Below, in pieces: positions 44,621 to 56,155 of a stretch of 64,000 nt of DNA. A model generated the notes under the pieces. That model saw nothing but the letters and a program-made list of their open reading frames with translations. It was not told the origin of the DNA and searched no databases. The stretch comes from Thiomicrospira aerophila AL3 (lineage in GTDB: Bacteria; Pseudomonadota; Gammaproteobacteria; Thiomicrospirales; Thiomicrospiraceae): positions 1,612,001 through 1,676,000 of the forward strand of contig NZ_CP007030.1 in assembly GCF_000227665.2 (NCBI RefSeq), in the 5' to 3' direction. Position 1 is the first letter of the stretch, and every line of letters begins with the position of its first letter. A program made the translations under genes and the position numbers.

Positions 44621-46510
44621 TTACGTTGATAAATAATTGACTTTAATACTACTGGGCAATCGTGTCATGCCCAGTGTTGTTTCAAATGCTTGCACCACCG
44701 AGGACGTTGCGAGCGCCTCGGTCCATTGTGACTCTTGTTGTTGTTTGTGATCTTGTAACACTTGTGCAGGCGTTAAGCCTTGCCAAGGTTCATTGACCTT
44801 ATGCAAGCTAATGTCTGGACTAATTTTTTCATGCACCCGTTTTTGTAGGTTCTGCCAAGCCACTTCGTTATTAGCCTGCAACTGCACCTGGGCTAAGGCT
44901 ATCCACCAGGCCTGGTCAGTACGTTGCGTCCAGCAGGCCTGCTGCGCCAACGCCAGCGTCATACCGGTAAGTTGCAACTGCTCAATCATCGCGACCCAAC
45001 TCGCTAAGTCAGCGGTGTGTTCCATCGCCGGCGCAACAGGCTCACTAACCGGCATCATCGGTTTTGTATCAACTGGCGCGAGTGTTGGCGCAGGTGCTGG
45101 CACTGAAGCGACCAAATTAATCGTCTCTCGTTGCTCAGCTGGAACGGGAGCCGCTAGAGGTTCTTCAGCCATGACTTGACGCTGTTGCGCCCGCGCAACC
45201 CGCGCTTTCAGCGCTGGAAACGCATCTAGGTCTGTCGATGGTCTGGACGGCATAGACGGTCTGGACTGTTCTAACCCCACAACTTGCATTGCAGTTGGCG
45301 GTGAAGCTGGCTTAGAGGCTTGATCTTGAGGCGAATGCGTCAACGCTTTACTTGCCCGATGATGCCCCCTCCCGCTCTGCGCAACCGATTCAGATACCGG
45401 CGCACTGGTCGGCGTGACAGTAACGTCACTAGGTTTAAACGCAAACATCCGCAACAGCATCATTTCAAAGCCCATGCGTAGATCCGGCGCTAAACGAATA
45501 TCCTGTTGCGCACGCAGTCCAATTTGATACCAAACTTGTAGCTTGGCCGGATCAATTTGTGCCGCCCAGTCCTGCAACTGCGTAGTGGTTAAATCGCCAC
45601 TATCCAAAGCTTCACCTAAAAACTGGGTTTGCGCCAACTGATGAAAACTGGCTAACAATTGATTTAACAAAGCTAAATAGTCCACACCCATCGCGGCTAA
45701 GTTAACCAACAGCGTTTTCAGGGCACCAGCCTCACCGGTTTGAAGTACATTAAGCACCTCCTGCACCTGCTGTGGACTGACCAACCCCAACATCGCCTGC
45801 ACGGCTTGCTGAGATAACTGACCCGCACAATAGGCAATCGCCTGATCTAACAAACTCAGCGCATCACGCGCGGACCCATCGGCGGCTTTGGCAATCAGGG
45901 CTAGAGCGCCTGACTCAAACTCGATTTGCTCTGCGCCTAAAATCATGGCCAAATGCTGTTCAAGCTGTACCGTTGTAAGACGCAATAAATTAAATTGTAA
46001 ACAGCGGGATAACACGGTGATCGGCAGCTTATGCGGTTCGGTTGTCGCTAATAAAAATTTAACGTGAGGTGGCGGTTCTTCGAGCGTTTTTAGCAAGGCG
46101 TTAAAACTGCTCTTTGAGAGCATGTGTACTTCGTCAATCAAATATACCTTAAACCGGCCTTGAGTCGGCGCATATTGGACATTATCCAAAATCTCACGGG
46201 TATCTTCAACCTTGGTACGCGAGGCGGCATCCACTTCAATTAAATCCACAAAGCGGCCTTGATCAATCGCCACACACGCCGAGCATTGACCACAAGGATG
46301 CGCGGTTGGACCCTGCTCGCAATTGAGTGCCTTGGCAAAAATACGGGCAATGGTGGTCTTGCCGACGCCGCGCGTACCGGTAAAAAGATAAGCATGATGC
46401 ACCCGTTGCTGTTCAAGCGCATTGCTTAAGGCTTGCATTACATGCGTTTGTCCAACGAGTTCGCTAAAGTTTTTAGGCCGCCACTTTCGGGCGAGGACTT
46501 GATATGACAT
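44621..46510 (-). CDS. dnaX: DNA polymerase III subunit tau/gamma
   Basis: Clamp-loader ATPase. 629 residues. The AAA domain has [20 protein letters not shown], a four-Cys zinc module ([16 protein letters not shown]), Walker [11 protein letters not shown] and sensor [12 protein letters not shown] long Pro/Ala-rich linker (about 375-500) leads to a C-terminal tau domain. I looked for an A-rich slippery stretch in the linker and saw none, so a short gamma form would need another mechanism. Two CAGGCCTG palindromes lie in the tau-specific part. Confidence 0.95.
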   Translation of the reverse strand: MSYQVLARKWRPKNFSELVGQTHVMQALSNALEQQRVHHAYLFTGTRGVGKTTIARIFAKALNCEQGPTAHPCGQCSACVAIDQGRFVDLIEVDAASRTKVEDTREILDNVQYAPTQGRFKVYLIDEVHMLSKSSFNALLKTLEEPPPHVKFLLATTEPHKLPITVLSRCLQFNLLRLTTVQLEQHLAMILGAEQIEFESGALALIAKAADGSARDALSLLDQAIAYCAGQLSQQAVQAMLGLVSPQQVQEVLNVLQTGEAGALKTLLVNLAAMGVDYLALLNQLLASFHQLAQTQFLGEALDSGDLTTTQLQDWAAQIDPAKLQVWYQIGLRAQQDIRLAPDLRMGFEMMLLRMFAFKPSDVTVTPTSAPVSESVAQSGRGHHRASKALTHSPQDQASKPASPPTAMQVVGLEQSRPSMPSRPSTDLDAFPALKARVARAQQRQVMAEEPLAAPVPAEQRETINLVASVPAPAPTLAPVDTKPMMPVSEPVAPAMEHTADLASWVAMIEQLQLTGMTLALAQQACWTQRTDQAWWIALAQVQLQANNEVAWQNLQKRVHEKISPDISLHKVNEPWQGLTPAQVLQDHKQQQESQWTEALATSSVVQAFETTLGMTRLPSSIKVNYLST

Positions 46511-46616
46511 GCCAGACTCTGAGTTTTAAACGTGAATAGAATTTTAGCACGCTAGACTGAGCACAAAGCAGAAGAAGACAAGAAATTAATGCAGAATATC
46601 ATATAGAAAATTAAAG

Positions 46617-46727
46617 GTGGCAGCACTACCCGCCTGACCTCGGCACCCGCAGCCACTGGTACCGTTGCTTCCTTCCGGACCTGGCGGGGTTCCCAGCTTA
46701 GCGTCGCGAGGGGACGAATAGCACTAC
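46617..46727 (-). ncRNA. ffs: Small bacterial SRP RNA (4.5S RNA)
   Basis: On the minus strand the conserved apical core reads CCAGGTCCGGAAGGAAGCA, flanked by complementary arms (GGGAACCCCGCC and GGTCAGGCGGG). That is the Ffh-binding GNRA-type hairpin of 4.5S RNA. Ends are approximate. It lies between dnaX and glgP. Confidence 0.93.
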
Positions 46728-46776
46728 CATATTGAAATACGCCAAGGCGCAAAGCTAGTTGCCTAACTTGGGCGTC

Positions 46777-46805
46777 ATTGTAGCAGAAGTTAACACCTTG
46801 TCCAA
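46777..46805 (-). promoter_or_regulatory. Promoter of ffs
   Basis: On the minus strand TTGGAC, 17-base spacer, TACAAT. It sits about 45 bases upstream of the mature SRP RNA 5' end, so a leader is probably trimmed. Confidence 0.7.
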
Positions 46806-46822
46806 GGCTATCGCATCCAGCA

Positions 46823-49321
46823 CTAATCCACTTTAACCGGCGTTAAATGCCAAATATCGTCGTTATACTGCTGCATGGTGCGGTCAGTAGAGAACATGCC
46901 ACTGCGCGCAGAATTGACGATACTCATTTTCACCCAAGCCTGCTGATCTTGATACGCCTGTGCCACGCGCGCTTGCGCATCGACATAGCTACGGAAATCC
47001 GCCAACGTCATCCAAGGATCATGCGCTGCCATGAAACTGCCTATTAGCCCATCAAACAAACCTGGCTCGAGTGGATTAAAATGACCTGACCGCAAGAGTT
47101 CAACCACGCCAGCTAAATCGGCATCTGTATCGATGTAATGTTGTGGATAATACTCGCCCAACTTGGTCTGGACTTCATGCGCACGTAAACCGAACAAGAA
47201 GAAATTATCATCCCCCACAGCTTCACGGATTTCAACGTTCGCACCATCTAAGGTACCAATGGTAATCGCGCCATTCATCATAAACTTCATGTTACCAGTA
47301 CCTGACGCTTCTTTACCGGCCGTTGAAATCTGCTCCGACAAATCCGCTGCCGGACAAATCACTTCCATCGTCGATACGCGGTAGTTGGGAATAAACACCA
47401 CTTTTAATTTATCGCCAATATCAGGATCGTTATTGACCATCATGGCAATATTGTTGATTAATTTAATGATTGTTTTCGCCATCGCATAACCGGGGGCAGC
47501 CTTACCACCAAAGATAATTACCCGGTTGGTCCAGTTTTGAGTAGCGCCCATTTTTAACTGGCGATATAAATGAATCGCATGCAGCGCATTTAGCAACTGA
47601 CGCTTGTATTCATGGATACGTTTTACTTGGACATCAAATAACGCGTTAGTACTCACATTAACGCCGACTTCTTTGGCAATCAAGTCCGCTAAACGCTGTT
47701 TATTGGCCTGTTTGGTCTCAAACCAGGCCTGCTGAAATGCGGGATTATCAACCTGTTGTTCAAGTGCGGACAACTGATTTAAATCCGTAATCCAGTCTTC
47801 ATTACCCAAGGTTTCAGTAATTAAACCACGTAAGCCAGGATTACAGGCTGCCAACCAACGACGCTGCGTTACCCCATTAGTTTTGTTATTAAACTTGTGC
47901 GGCCAGAGCTGATAAAAATCATTAAACAGACCTTCTTTGAGCAATTCAGAATGCAAGGCGGCCACGCCATTGACTGAGAAACTACCGACTATGGCTAGAT
48001 AAGCCATACGCACCATGCCATGCTCATCGAATAGGGACAACTCACGAATTTTGTCAGCACACCCTGGCCATTTACTCGCCACTTCGATTAAAAAGCGACG
48101 ATTGATTTCTTCAATGATTTGTAGCGGACGTGGCAATAACCGCGCCATTAAATGTCGCGACCATTTTTCCAGCGCTTCTGGTAATAGGGTATGGTTGGTG
48201 TACGCCATGGTTTGCGTGGTAATGGACCAGGCCTGCTCCCAAGACAAATGATGCTCATCTACCAATAACCGCATTAACTCGGCCACCGCCAAACTTGGAT
48301 GGGTATCATTAAGCTGAAATACATTAAATTTGGCGAAATCAGTAAAATCATCGCCATGTGAATAAGTCCATTGAGCAACCACATCTTGCAACGAGGCTGA
48401 AACTAAGAAATATTGCTGGCGTAAACGCAACTCCTTACCATTCTCGCTCGAATCATTTGGATAAAGCACCATCGTCAGGTTTTCGGCAGCCTGCTTTTCG
48501 GCCACGGCCTCAAAATACGAACCGGCATTAAATGCACTAAGCTTAAACGCATCCGGGGCTTCGGCATGCCACAAACGCAAAGAGTTCACAACATGGTTTT
48601 TGTAGCCTGGTACCGGCACATCAAAAGGAACCGCTAAAATCTCTTCGGCATGTTCCCAATGAACTCTCAGCTCACCCGATTCAAGCTCATGGATATGACA
48701 ATAACCTCCAAATTTAATCGTTCGAGCATATTCACGACGTTGCGATTCCCACGGATAATCACCATGCCCCAACCAATGATCAGGCGCTTCAATTTGGAAA
48801 CCCTGCTCAATCAATTGACGGAACATGCCATATTCGTAACGCAGACCATAGCCCATTACTGGCAGGCCTAAGGTCGCACAACTATCGACAAAACAAGCGG
48901 CTAATCGCCCCAAGCCGCCATTACCTAAGCCAGCATCAATTTCCTGCTGTTCAATGTTTTCATAGGCAAGGCTCAGCTCTGTTAATGCTTCTTTTACCGA
49001 CCCTTCCAAACCAAGATTGAGCAGGTTATTTCTTAGCGACCGGCCCATCAAAAACTCCATCGACAAGTAATAGGCGCGCTTGGTTGGGTTTTCGTTATAG
49101 GTTTGCCAGGTTTTTTTCCAGTTTTGCATCAATCTGTCACGCACAACATAAGATAAAGCAGCTAACTGGTATTCTGGACTGGATGGTAGATCACGACCTA
49201 AGTTATTTTCTAAATAGTGTAAAAATGCGTGTTCTAAACCCACCTTATCATTAGGCAAAGCGGGTTGTTTAACAGCCGACTTTTTTGCTTTGGACGGGGC
49301 TTTTGTTGTCTTAATGACCAT
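46823..49321 (-). CDS. glgP: Glycogen/starch phosphorylase
   Basis: Releases glucose-1-phosphate from alpha-1,4-glucan. 832 residues, standard for the family. N-terminal AYYLSMEFLMGRSLRNNLLN, GNGGLGRLAACFVDS, and the PLP site EASGTGNMKFMMNGAITIGT with the Schiff-base lysine. Its ATG lies within the 3' end of glgA (11-base overlap) and uses AGGAG inside that gene. Confidence 0.96.
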   Translation of the reverse strand: MVIKTTKAPSKAKKSAVKQPALPNDKVGLEHAFLHYLENNLGRDLPSSPEYQLAALSYVVRDRLMQNWKKTWQTYNENPTKRAYYLSMEFLMGRSLRNNLLNLGLEGSVKEALTELSLAYENIEQQEIDAGLGNGGLGRLAACFVDSCATLGLPVMGYGLRYEYGMFRQLIEQGFQIEAPDHWLGHGDYPWESQRREYARTIKFGGYCHIHELESGELRVHWEHAEEILAVPFDVPVPGYKNHVVNSLRLWHAEAPDAFKLSAFNAGSYFEAVAEKQAAENLTMVLYPNDSSENGKELRLRQQYFLVSASLQDVVAQWTYSHGDDFTDFAKFNVFQLNDTHPSLAVAELMRLLVDEHHLSWEQAWSITTQTMAYTNHTLLPEALEKWSRHLMARLLPRPLQIIEEINRRFLIEVASKWPGCADKIRELSLFDEHGMVRMAYLAIVGSFSVNGVAALHSELLKEGLFNDFYQLWPHKFNNKTNGVTQRRWLAACNPGLRGLITETLGNEDWITDLNQLSALEQQVDNPAFQQAWFETKQANKQRLADLIAKEVGVNVSTNALFDVQVKRIHEYKRQLLNALHAIHLYRQLKMGATQNWTNRVIIFGGKAAPGYAMAKTIIKLINNIAMMVNNDPDIGDKLKVVFIPNYRVSTMEVICPAADLSEQISTAGKEASGTGNMKFMMNGAITIGTLDGANVEIREAVGDDNFFLFGLRAHEVQTKLGEYYPQHYIDTDADLAGVVELLRSGHFNPLEPGLFDGLIGSFMAAHDPWMTLADFRSYVDAQARVAQAYQDQQAWVKMSIVNSARSGMFSTDRTMQQYNDDIWHLTPVKVD

Positions 49322-50813
49322 GGTCTAACTCCTGAAGATATAAGTTTAAATAAGCCTGCGCACTGGTTTGCCAACCAGACGCACGATTCATCCCCGTTTT
49401 TTGAATTTGCTGCCAAGTTTTTGGCTTATTATAAAGTTCAATCGCATGCTCAACCGCAGCCGTTAATGCATAAGGGTTGGGATCATAAAACACAAAACCA
49501 TTTGCTGTTTTATCAGCAATATGGGCTGCGGTTGCATTCACCACGGTATCGGCCAAGCCACCGGTATGATGCACTATCGGCGGCGTACCATAAGCCAAGC
49601 TATACATTTGGTTTAGACCACAGGGCTCAAAGCGCGAGGGCATTAAAAACATATCCGCGCCCGCTTCGACCTGATGAGCCAAGGTTTCTGAATAACCCAG
49701 ATGTACAAACAAACGATCAGGAAAGCGATAGGACAAGTTCAACAATGCTTGCTCATAATGCGTCATGCCAGTGCCCACCACTACCATATTGAGATTGTGC
49801 TTCTCAAGCCAATAAGGCAGTTGGTCAAGCACTAAATCAATCCCCTTCTGATCAACCAACCGGCCTACTAAACCGATAAGTGGTACCTGCGCCATAGCTT
49901 CAGGAGCAGGATGACCCAAAAGTGTGAGTAACAAGGTCTTATTTTTTGTCTTCTCGCTCACTCGACCCTTTTCTGCCGAATAGTTATAGGAGATATATTT
50001 ATCGGTAGCCGGATTCCACTCATGATCATCAATGCCATTTAAAATACCCACTAATCGACCCTGAGCGCTACGCTGTTGGAGCACCCCTTCTAACCCATAG
50101 GCAAACTCGGGATAACACATTTCTTTCGCATAGGTTGGGCTGACAGTCGTCACCCAATCGGCATAACGAATCCCGGCTTTAAGCATTGACATATAGCCAT
50201 AGAATTCAATGCCATCGGGTTGCCACCAATCCCAGGGTAACCACATCGCATCAAAAAAACTTTTCGGAAACAGCCCAGCATAAGCCATATTGTGAACCGT
50301 AAAGACTGAACGAGGCGCCGCCGTTTCAAGGGTTAGCAACGCTGGCACCAGGCCAGTTTGCCAATCGTTGGCATGCACCACATCCGCCTGCCAATTCAAG
50401 CCAGCGCGATTCATGGCTACTTCAATCACGGCTTTAGAAAACACGCCGAACCGCTCACCGTTATCCCACCAATCGCGACCATCTGCCGCTAAATAAGGAT
50501 TACCAGGACGGTTAAATAATTCGGGAATATCAATCAACCAAACAGGGGCCTCTAAGCCACTAACCTTGGCTTGTAACACCCTAACTCGTAATGTTCGACC
50601 ACAACCACCTACATCAAATTGACTTAATACACTGACCTTATTAAGGTTATTCATGACCTGCTGATAGGCAGGCATAATAACTTTAACATCATGGCCTAAT
50701 GCAACTAATGCAGAGGGCAACCCACCTGACACATCTGCTAAACCACCCGTTTTAATGAGAGGATAAACCTCAGAACTTGCAAATAAAATACGTTGTTTCT
50801 TGGCCAACTTCAC
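49311..50813 (-). CDS. glgA: Glycogen synthase (ADP-glucose)
   Basis: Extends glucan using ADP-glucose (GT5). About 500 residues from the GTG at 50813, which overlaps the glgB stop (TAGTG); TTG at 50807 is equally possible. An in-frame start at 50885 would sit inside glgB and precede the real N-terminus (KQRILFASSEVYPLIKTGGL), so it is rejected. KTGGL is the ADP-glucose site, VHNMAYAGLFPK follows, and the C-terminal EPCGLNQMYSLAYGTPPIV block is conserved. Confidence 0.94.
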   Translation of the reverse strand: MKLAKKQRILFASSEVYPLIKTGGLADVSGGLPSALVALGHDVKVIMPAYQQVMNNLNKVSVLSQFDVGGCGRTLRVRVLQAKVSGLEAPVWLIDIPELFNRPGNPYLAADGRDWWDNGERFGVFSKAVIEVAMNRAGLNWQADVVHANDWQTGLVPALLTLETAAPRSVFTVHNMAYAGLFPKSFFDAMWLPWDWWQPDGIEFYGYMSMLKAGIRYADWVTTVSPTYAKEMCYPEFAYGLEGVLQQRSAQGRLVGILNGIDDHEWNPATDKYISYNYSAEKGRVSEKTKNKTLLLTLLGHPAPEAMAQVPLIGLVGRLVDQKGIDLVLDQLPYWLEKHNLNMVVVGTGMTHYEQALLNLSYRFPDRLFVHLGYSETLAHQVEAGADMFLMPSRFEPCGLNQMYSLAYGTPPIVHHTGGLADTVVNATAAHIADKTANGFVFYDPNPYALTAAVEHAIELYNKPKTWQQIQKTGMNRASGWQTSAQAYLNLYLQELDHGH

Positions 50814-53020
50814 TATTCCTGTTGTAAGACAATAAACCCTAAAGGAGGGAGTAAAATTTCTGCAGAGGCTGAACGCCCCATCCAAGGCTGGTTATCACTG
50901 ACCACTTGACCCAAATTACCCTGATTACTGCCACCAAATAAGCTTGAATCCGAATTAAGGATTTCTCGATAGACACCCTGGTGCGCCAAGCCAATACGAT
51001 AATGCTCCCGCACCACGGGCGTAAAATTAAAAATAATCACCAGCGACCCCTGGTCACTATGACGCTCAAAACTGATCACCGATTGTTGGTAATCATGGCA
51101 ATCAAGCCAGGCAAAGCCCTGTTGTTCAAAATCGCGTTGATGCAACGCGCCACTCTGTTGGTAGAGTTCATTCAAGGACTTAAGTAACAGCTGCACACCA
51201 CGGTGTGCGGGTTGATGCTCCAAATGCCAGGGTAAGCTGGTTGTTTCGGTCCACTCAGTCCATGGCGCGAACTCACACCCCATAAATAATAGTTTTTTAC
51301 CCGGCTGCAACCACTGATAACCTAATAATAAACGTAAATTCGCGAACTTTTGCCAGCTGTCGCCAGGCATTTTGGTTAACAAGGAGCCTTTTAAATGCAC
51401 GACTTCATCATGTGAAATGGGCAAAATAAAATTTTCAGTATAGGCATAGACTTGACTAAAGGTCAGTTGATTATGGTGATAAGGACGATAAATAGGATCC
51501 TTGGCAAAATAATCGAGGGTATCGTTCATCCAGCCCATATTCCATTTCATCGAAAAACCCAAGCCACCCATCCAAGTTGGACGTGACACCATCGGCCAAG
51601 ACGTTGATTCTTCTGCCATCACCACGGTACCAGGATGCTGAGCATGAACTTCAGCATTAAGCTGTTGCATAAAGGCAATCGCCGCTAAATTCTCTCGGCC
51701 GCCATGTTCATTAGGAATCCACTCGCCTTCATTGCGCGAGTAATCCAAATACAACATCGACGCAACAGCATCGACCCGTAATCCATCTAAATGAAACTCA
51801 TCCAACCAGTAGAGAGCGTTAGCTATCAAAAAATTACGCACTTCGTTGCGGCTGTAATTAAAAATATAGGTGCCCCAATCACGATGCTCACCTAAACGCG
51901 GGTCTTCATGCTCATAGAGTGCCGTGCCATCAAAGCGCGCCAAGGCAAAACTGTCTTTTGGAAAATGCGCAGGGACCCAATCTAAATACACACCAATATT
52001 ATGTTGATGACAATAATCAACAAAATAACGGAAATCGTCCGGGCTACCAAAACGACTAGTTGGCGCATAATAACCTGATGTTTGATAGCCCCAAGATCCA
52101 TCAAATGGATGTTCGGTAATTGGCAAGAGTTCGATATGACTAAAGCCTAACCACTGCAAATAGGGCACTAAGCGGTGTGCAAGCTCTCGATAATTTAAAA
52201 ACTGTCCCTGCTCATCCTGCTGCCAGGATCCCAAATGCACTTCATAAATACTAATCGGCTTAGACGCCCATTGATCCTGTTGACGTTCAGTTAGCCAGGC
52301 CTGGTCGTGCCATTGATAATCACTCTGATAAACCAGGGATGCAGTAGCCGGACGTAACTCCATCGCCCGTGCATAGGGATCGGTTTTGGTAAACACCGCG
52401 CCAGTTTGAGTATTGCGAATTTCATACTTGTAGCAGTCTTGAGCTGCCAGACCAGGGATAAATAACTCCCACAAACCACTCGAACCACGACAGCGCATCG
52501 GGTGACGCAAACCATGCCAGCCGTTAAAATCGCCGACCACCGATACCCGCTCGGCCGCTGGCGCCCACACCGCAAAGCGCACGCCCTGAATGCCATCGAC
52601 CTCTGTTAGATGCGCACCGAGATGATCGTAAATTCGCCAATGCTGTCCCTGCGCAAATAAATGCAAATCCAGCTCGCCAAGAAGTGGGGCAAAGGTATAG
52701 GGCAAAACAGCCTGATGCACTCGCCCATCCGCTTCTTGCCATTCCACCATCGGATGCGCGGCTTGTTTAAGTTGCTGCTGGTATTGCTGCTTTGAATAGG
52801 TTAACGCGAACAAGCCAGAGTGCTGACCACCTAAAGGCTCACATAGCTGCTTACCTATCCGAACCTCAAGCGCGGTAGGCAGCCAGATCCGCAGCTGCCA
52901 ACTATCACCCATTTCATTCAAAGGATGCCAACCTAGCAACTCGAAAGGATCATGTAAACGACCTTCATGCAGCTTCACCAGGCCTGCGTGTATCGCGGGA
53001 TTCAACTCTGTCACATTCAT
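50813..53020 (-). CDS. glgB: 1,4-alpha-glucan branching enzyme
   Basis: GH13 enzyme making alpha-1,6 branches. 735 residues with two N-terminal CBM48-like domains, then the barrel: [28 protein letters not shown] (nucleophile Asp), [11 protein letters not shown] (acid Glu) and [20 protein letters not shown] is only one base from the first ATG, so the third-codon GTG may be the true start. Two CAGGCCTG palindromes occur. Confidence 0.95.
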   Translation of the reverse strand: MNVTELNPAIHAGLVKLHEGRLHDPFELLGWHPLNEMGDSWQLRIWLPTALEVRIGKQLCEPLGGQHSGLFALTYSKQQYQQQLKQAAHPMVEWQEADGRVHQAVLPYTFAPLLGELDLHLFAQGQHWRIYDHLGAHLTEVDGIQGVRFAVWAPAAERVSVVGDFNGWHGLRHPMRCRGSSGLWELFIPGLAAQDCYKYEIRNTQTGAVFTKTDPYARAMELRPATASLVYQSDYQWHDQAWLTERQQDQWASKPISIYEVHLGSWQQDEQGQFLNYRELAHRLVPYLQWLGFSHIELLPITEHPFDGSWGYQTSGYYAPTSRFGSPDDFRYFVDYCHQHNIGVYLDWVPAHFPKDSFALARFDGTALYEHEDPRLGEHRDWGTYIFNYSRNEVRNFLIANALYWLDEFHLDGLRVDAVASMLYLDYSRNEGEWIPNEHGGRENLAAIAFMQQLNAEVHAQHPGTVVMAEESTSWPMVSRPTWMGGLGFSMKWNMGWMNDTLDYFAKDPIYRPYHHNQLTFSQVYAYTENFILPISHDEVVHLKGSLLTKMPGDSWQKFANLRLLLGYQWLQPGKKLLFMGCEFAPWTEWTETTSLPWHLEHQPAHRGVQLLLKSLNELYQQSGALHQRDFEQQGFAWLDCHDYQQSVISFERHSDQGSLVIIFNFTPVVREHYRIGLAHQGVYREILNSDSSLFGGSNQGNLGQVVSDNQPWMGRSASAEILLPPLGFIVLQQE

Positions 53021-53028
53021 ATCCTTAT

Positions 53029-54360
53029 CTAAATTCGACCCTGCGCAGCCACTAAACCACGAATTCGGCTCGCTAAATCAGCAGGCAAATCGGCCCAATC
53101 AAAACGCCATCGCCAATTATGTTCGGTCGTGCCCGGTGTATTCATGCGGGCATCACTGTTAAGGCCTAAAAAATCCTGCATCGGTATCATGACCCGCTCA
53201 GCCGGTGATGCCATAGCGCCGGCAATCAATGGCCAGGGCATAGCCCCATCCGCCGGCAACTGGCTCAACACCCAGTGTTGGGTGTCAGGTGCCAAATTAT
53301 TAAACCACCCCAAACTGGTATCATTATCGTGGGTGCCAGTATAAACGACCGATTTGGCGATTAGGCTTGATGGTGAATGAGGGTTATCCGGCAGACCACT
53401 AAATCCAAACTGCAGTACTGCCATACCGGGCAAATTAAACGCGTTTTTAAGGGCCACCACTTCTGGCGTGATAATCCCTAAATCCTCCGCCACCAATAAA
53501 GCCTCAGGAAAGGCTTGGGTAATTTGCATTAATAGTGCCTCACCTGGAACGGTACGCCACTCACCATTAATAGCTGTAGGTTCAGTGGCCGGAATATACC
53601 AGCTTGCCTCCAAACCGCGAAAATGATCAATACGCACCAGATCAAATAGCTTAAAGCTTTCGCCCATTCGCTCTAACCACCACTTAAACCCTTGCTGCTG
53701 CATAGCGGACCAGTTGTAATGCGGATTTCCCCAGCGTTGACCCGTTTCTGAAAAGTAATCTGGTGGCACCCCAGTTACATAAGTAGGCTGCAACTGCTCA
53801 TCGAGCAAAAACTCCTGCGGATTCGCCCATACATCGGCGCTGTCATAGGCTACAAATATTGGCATGTCACCAAATAATTGAATATGCCGCGCTTGCGCAT
53901 AAGACTTAATGACTTGCCAACGCTGTTGCAAAGCAAACTGCTGGCGTTTAATGCTAATGATTGCTTGATGATGTCGCTGCGAAAAGCCTTCAAGTGCCGC
54001 TGCATCTCGGTACTTAAAAGGATCTGGCCAATCCGACCAGCAGGCCTGCTGGTGCTGAGCTTTTAACACGCAAAATAATGCAAAATCATGTAGCCAACTA
54101 GGGGGCGACTCAAGGTAAGCCGTAAAGTCTTGCTCATCGACTTGCTCTGCCCAGTTGCAAGGTAGCAAAGCCGGACTCAATGCAAAAGCAGATAAACTTT
54201 GATAGGGCGATAAATCGCCATGTGGCGGGGTTAGAGGCAACATCTGCCAGACCTTTAAACCTGCTTGCGCCATCCAATCTAACAATCGCTCTACATCTGC
54301 ATCTAGCACACCGCTAGGTAGCGATGTTGGATGCAACAATAATCCTGCAGTTGATATCAT
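53029..54360 (-). CDS. malQ: 4-alpha-glucanotransferase (MalQ-like)
   Basis: GH77 disproportionating enzyme. 443 residues, somewhat shorter than the usual ~500. Features: [62 protein letters not shown] with the nucleophile Asp, [14 protein letters not shown] with the Glu, and [14 protein letters not shown]. All three GH77 catalytic blocks are present, so it is likely active. GAGG before the ATG. In the glg operon it may trim or recycle short glucans. Confidence 0.92.
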   Translation of the reverse strand: MISTAGLLLHPTSLPSGVLDADVERLLDWMAQAGLKVWQMLPLTPPHGDLSPYQSLSAFALSPALLPCNWAEQVDEQDFTAYLESPPSWLHDFALFCVLKAQHQQACWSDWPDPFKYRDAAALEGFSQRHHQAIISIKRQQFALQQRWQVIKSYAQARHIQLFGDMPIFVAYDSADVWANPQEFLLDEQLQPTYVTGVPPDYFSETGQRWGNPHYNWSAMQQQGFKWWLERMGESFKLFDLVRIDHFRGLEASWYIPATEPTAINGEWRTVPGEALLMQITQAFPEALLVAEDLGIITPEVVALKNAFNLPGMAVLQFGFSGLPDNPHSPSSLIAKSVVYTGTHDNDTSLGWFNNLAPDTQHWVLSQLPADGAMPWPLIAGAMASPAERVMIPMQDFLGLNSDARMNTPGTTEHNWRWRFDWADLPADLASRIRGLVAAQGRI

Positions 54361-54407
54361 TCACGGCCTCACTTTAGGCTTTAGCCAAGTTAACGAATCT
54401 TGCGCTA

Positions 54408-56132
54408 CTAAATATTGCGTCGCATCGTTCCAGAATTTTCAGCATTACCCCCACCCTTGGATAAAGGAATCTCTAATTCTTCAGGCGGCACCAGATGCAA
54501 TAACTGATACAAACGGGTCAAATGACGACGATAAAGCTGATCAAAATCACTCACGCTATCTGCTGGATTATAGTCGCCAAACCACCAGAACCAATCCGAT
54601 CCCTCACATACGGCTAATTGCTGAGTAGCCAAATAAACCTGCTCGGTGGTTAAAACATTATTCGCAATCTGCTGGTCGTAGGCTCGCTTAGCGGCTACCA
54701 ATAAATCCCAACCCCGGTTTTTATCAGGGTCGCCCATCCAGGTAGAAAACGAACCATATACCCAACTGCCCGCTTTTAATCTTGTTAGATGTCTGGCTTT
54801 AGCGCCATTTTCAATGGCATCACCAAAGGTAGTCATTTCAACTTGAGGATGCTCGGCCAATTCCTTGTAAAGCGCTGTTAAAAACGCCTGTGCATTATTT
54901 GGATAGTATTCCCAGGCATTTTCACCATCTAAAATAATACTCACCACACTTTCTTCGGCGCGCTCACCGAGAAAATTGGCGATATTACCCATATGCTGTG
55001 CAAAATCTTTCGCAGCATGATCAGCCTGCCAATCCTTATACTGAAAGCCGATAAAGTCAGATAAGCCATCATCGCGAAAAAAGACTTTGCAGTTTTTTGA
55101 ACCCTGTTGCATCGGCTGATAGAGCGCTTTTTTACAAGCCAAGTCATGCGGATTAATCTGTGAGCGCTCACAAGAATGTCGCCAAACCCCTTCACCGGAA
55201 GCCGTCCAAGCAAAGTCCATTTCATCTAACAAACCGACCGCGGCCTCACTGACAGCCCCTTCCGACAACCAAACACCTTTAGGTTGATGACCAAAATGCG
55301 ATTCAAACACTTTTAAACCATATTCAAGATGCCATTGAGCCCGTGCATATCCGTCTGGATAATGACTAGCTTGTGGTTTAGGCGCATCAGGCATCGCTTC
55401 CTCAAGACTTTTAAAATCAATCAACAAAGGCACAATAGGATGACCATAAGGAGTCATGGATAACTCAATTTGACCACGTTGCCATAGCGCTTTATAACGT
55501 GGAATAATATCTGCAATTGCATCATAGATAATATCAACAAGACAGTCTTGATCAGCGTGGTCGTAGCCCCGTTCCTTGGCTAACAGCGCTTTTACTCTTG
55601 AATCATTGTCTCGAAGACTCGCGCCCATCCAGGCCAAGTGATACCAAACTAACAAATCACGAAAATAACCATCATTAAGATACGCCATCTTCTCACGGTA
55701 AATCGGTGAATGTTCATTAAAACCATCAAGCAGATCAAGTAGGCGACTGAAGGCTGGAAAAGGTTTAATCATAGTCGGCGCATAGGCACGGCGACAGGCT
55801 CTAACCAGCTCCATACGACCTTGCACACTTGATGGGATGGATTTTGCACCCGCCAATAAATTAAGGAGATTATCTTGCATCAGATGCTTTTCTTCGCGCC
55901 AGAGTTTTAGCTGCTGAGAATAATCATCAAGTTGCTCTAATAATACCGGCGCAAAATTAACGACCACGCGCGCCGCTGGATTCTGTTCCAACAACGCCGC
56001 CATATCCGTGTAGTCTTTAATGGCATGTAAATAGACCCAAGGCAAACGATATTGTCCATTAAGACCATCACGATAATGTGGTTGATGCATGTGCCAACAC
56101 AACACAACCTTTACTTTTGGCAGTGCACTCAC
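54408..56132 (-). CDS. GH57-family alpha-glucan hydrolase
   Basis: 574 residues. KVVLCWHMHQPHYRD at the N-terminus is the typical GH57 first motif. Others are GVWLSEGAVSEAAVGLLDE with the Glu-bearing segment and SIILDGENAWEYYPNN with an Asp in the conserved fourth region. Starts at GTG with AAAGGGG 7 bases upstream. GH57 members include alpha-amylases, amylopullulanases and branching enzymes. Within this cluster it would act on glycogen; the exact activity is not determined. Confidence 0.88.
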   Translation of the reverse strand: MSALPKVKVVLCWHMHQPHYRDGLNGQYRLPWVYLHAIKDYTDMAALLEQNPAARVVVNFAPVLLEQLDDYSQQLKLWREEKHLMQDNLLNLLAGAKSIPSSVQGRMELVRACRRAYAPTMIKPFPAFSRLLDLLDGFNEHSPIYREKMAYLNDGYFRDLLVWYHLAWMGASLRDNDSRVKALLAKERGYDHADQDCLVDIIYDAIADIIPRYKALWQRGQIELSMTPYGHPIVPLLIDFKSLEEAMPDAPKPQASHYPDGYARAQWHLEYGLKVFESHFGHQPKGVWLSEGAVSEAAVGLLDEMDFAWTASGEGVWRHSCERSQINPHDLACKKALYQPMQQGSKNCKVFFRDDGLSDFIGFQYKDWQADHAAKDFAQHMGNIANFLGERAEESVVSIILDGENAWEYYPNNAQAFLTALYKELAEHPQVEMTTFGDAIENGAKARHLTRLKAGSWVYGSFSTWMGDPDKNRGWDLLVAAKRAYDQQIANNVLTTEQVYLATQQLAVCEGSDWFWWFGDYNPADSVSDFDQLYRRHLTRLYQLLHLVPPEELEIPLSKGGGNAENSGTMRRNI

Positions 56133-56155
56133 CTTTTAACCCCTTTATTCCTGCA

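Noticed and set aside
44621-46510. Programmed frameshift site for a gamma form of DnaX
   Set aside because: No A-rich slippery heptamer with a following hairpin was seen in the linker region.
46552-46752. Minus-strand reading frame over the SRP RNA region
   Set aside because: The sequence is the conserved 4.5S RNA core; no protein features.
50814-50885. Extended N-terminus of GlgA starting at 50885
   Set aside because: It lies entirely inside glgB, has no ribosome-binding site and precedes the conserved GlgA N-terminus.
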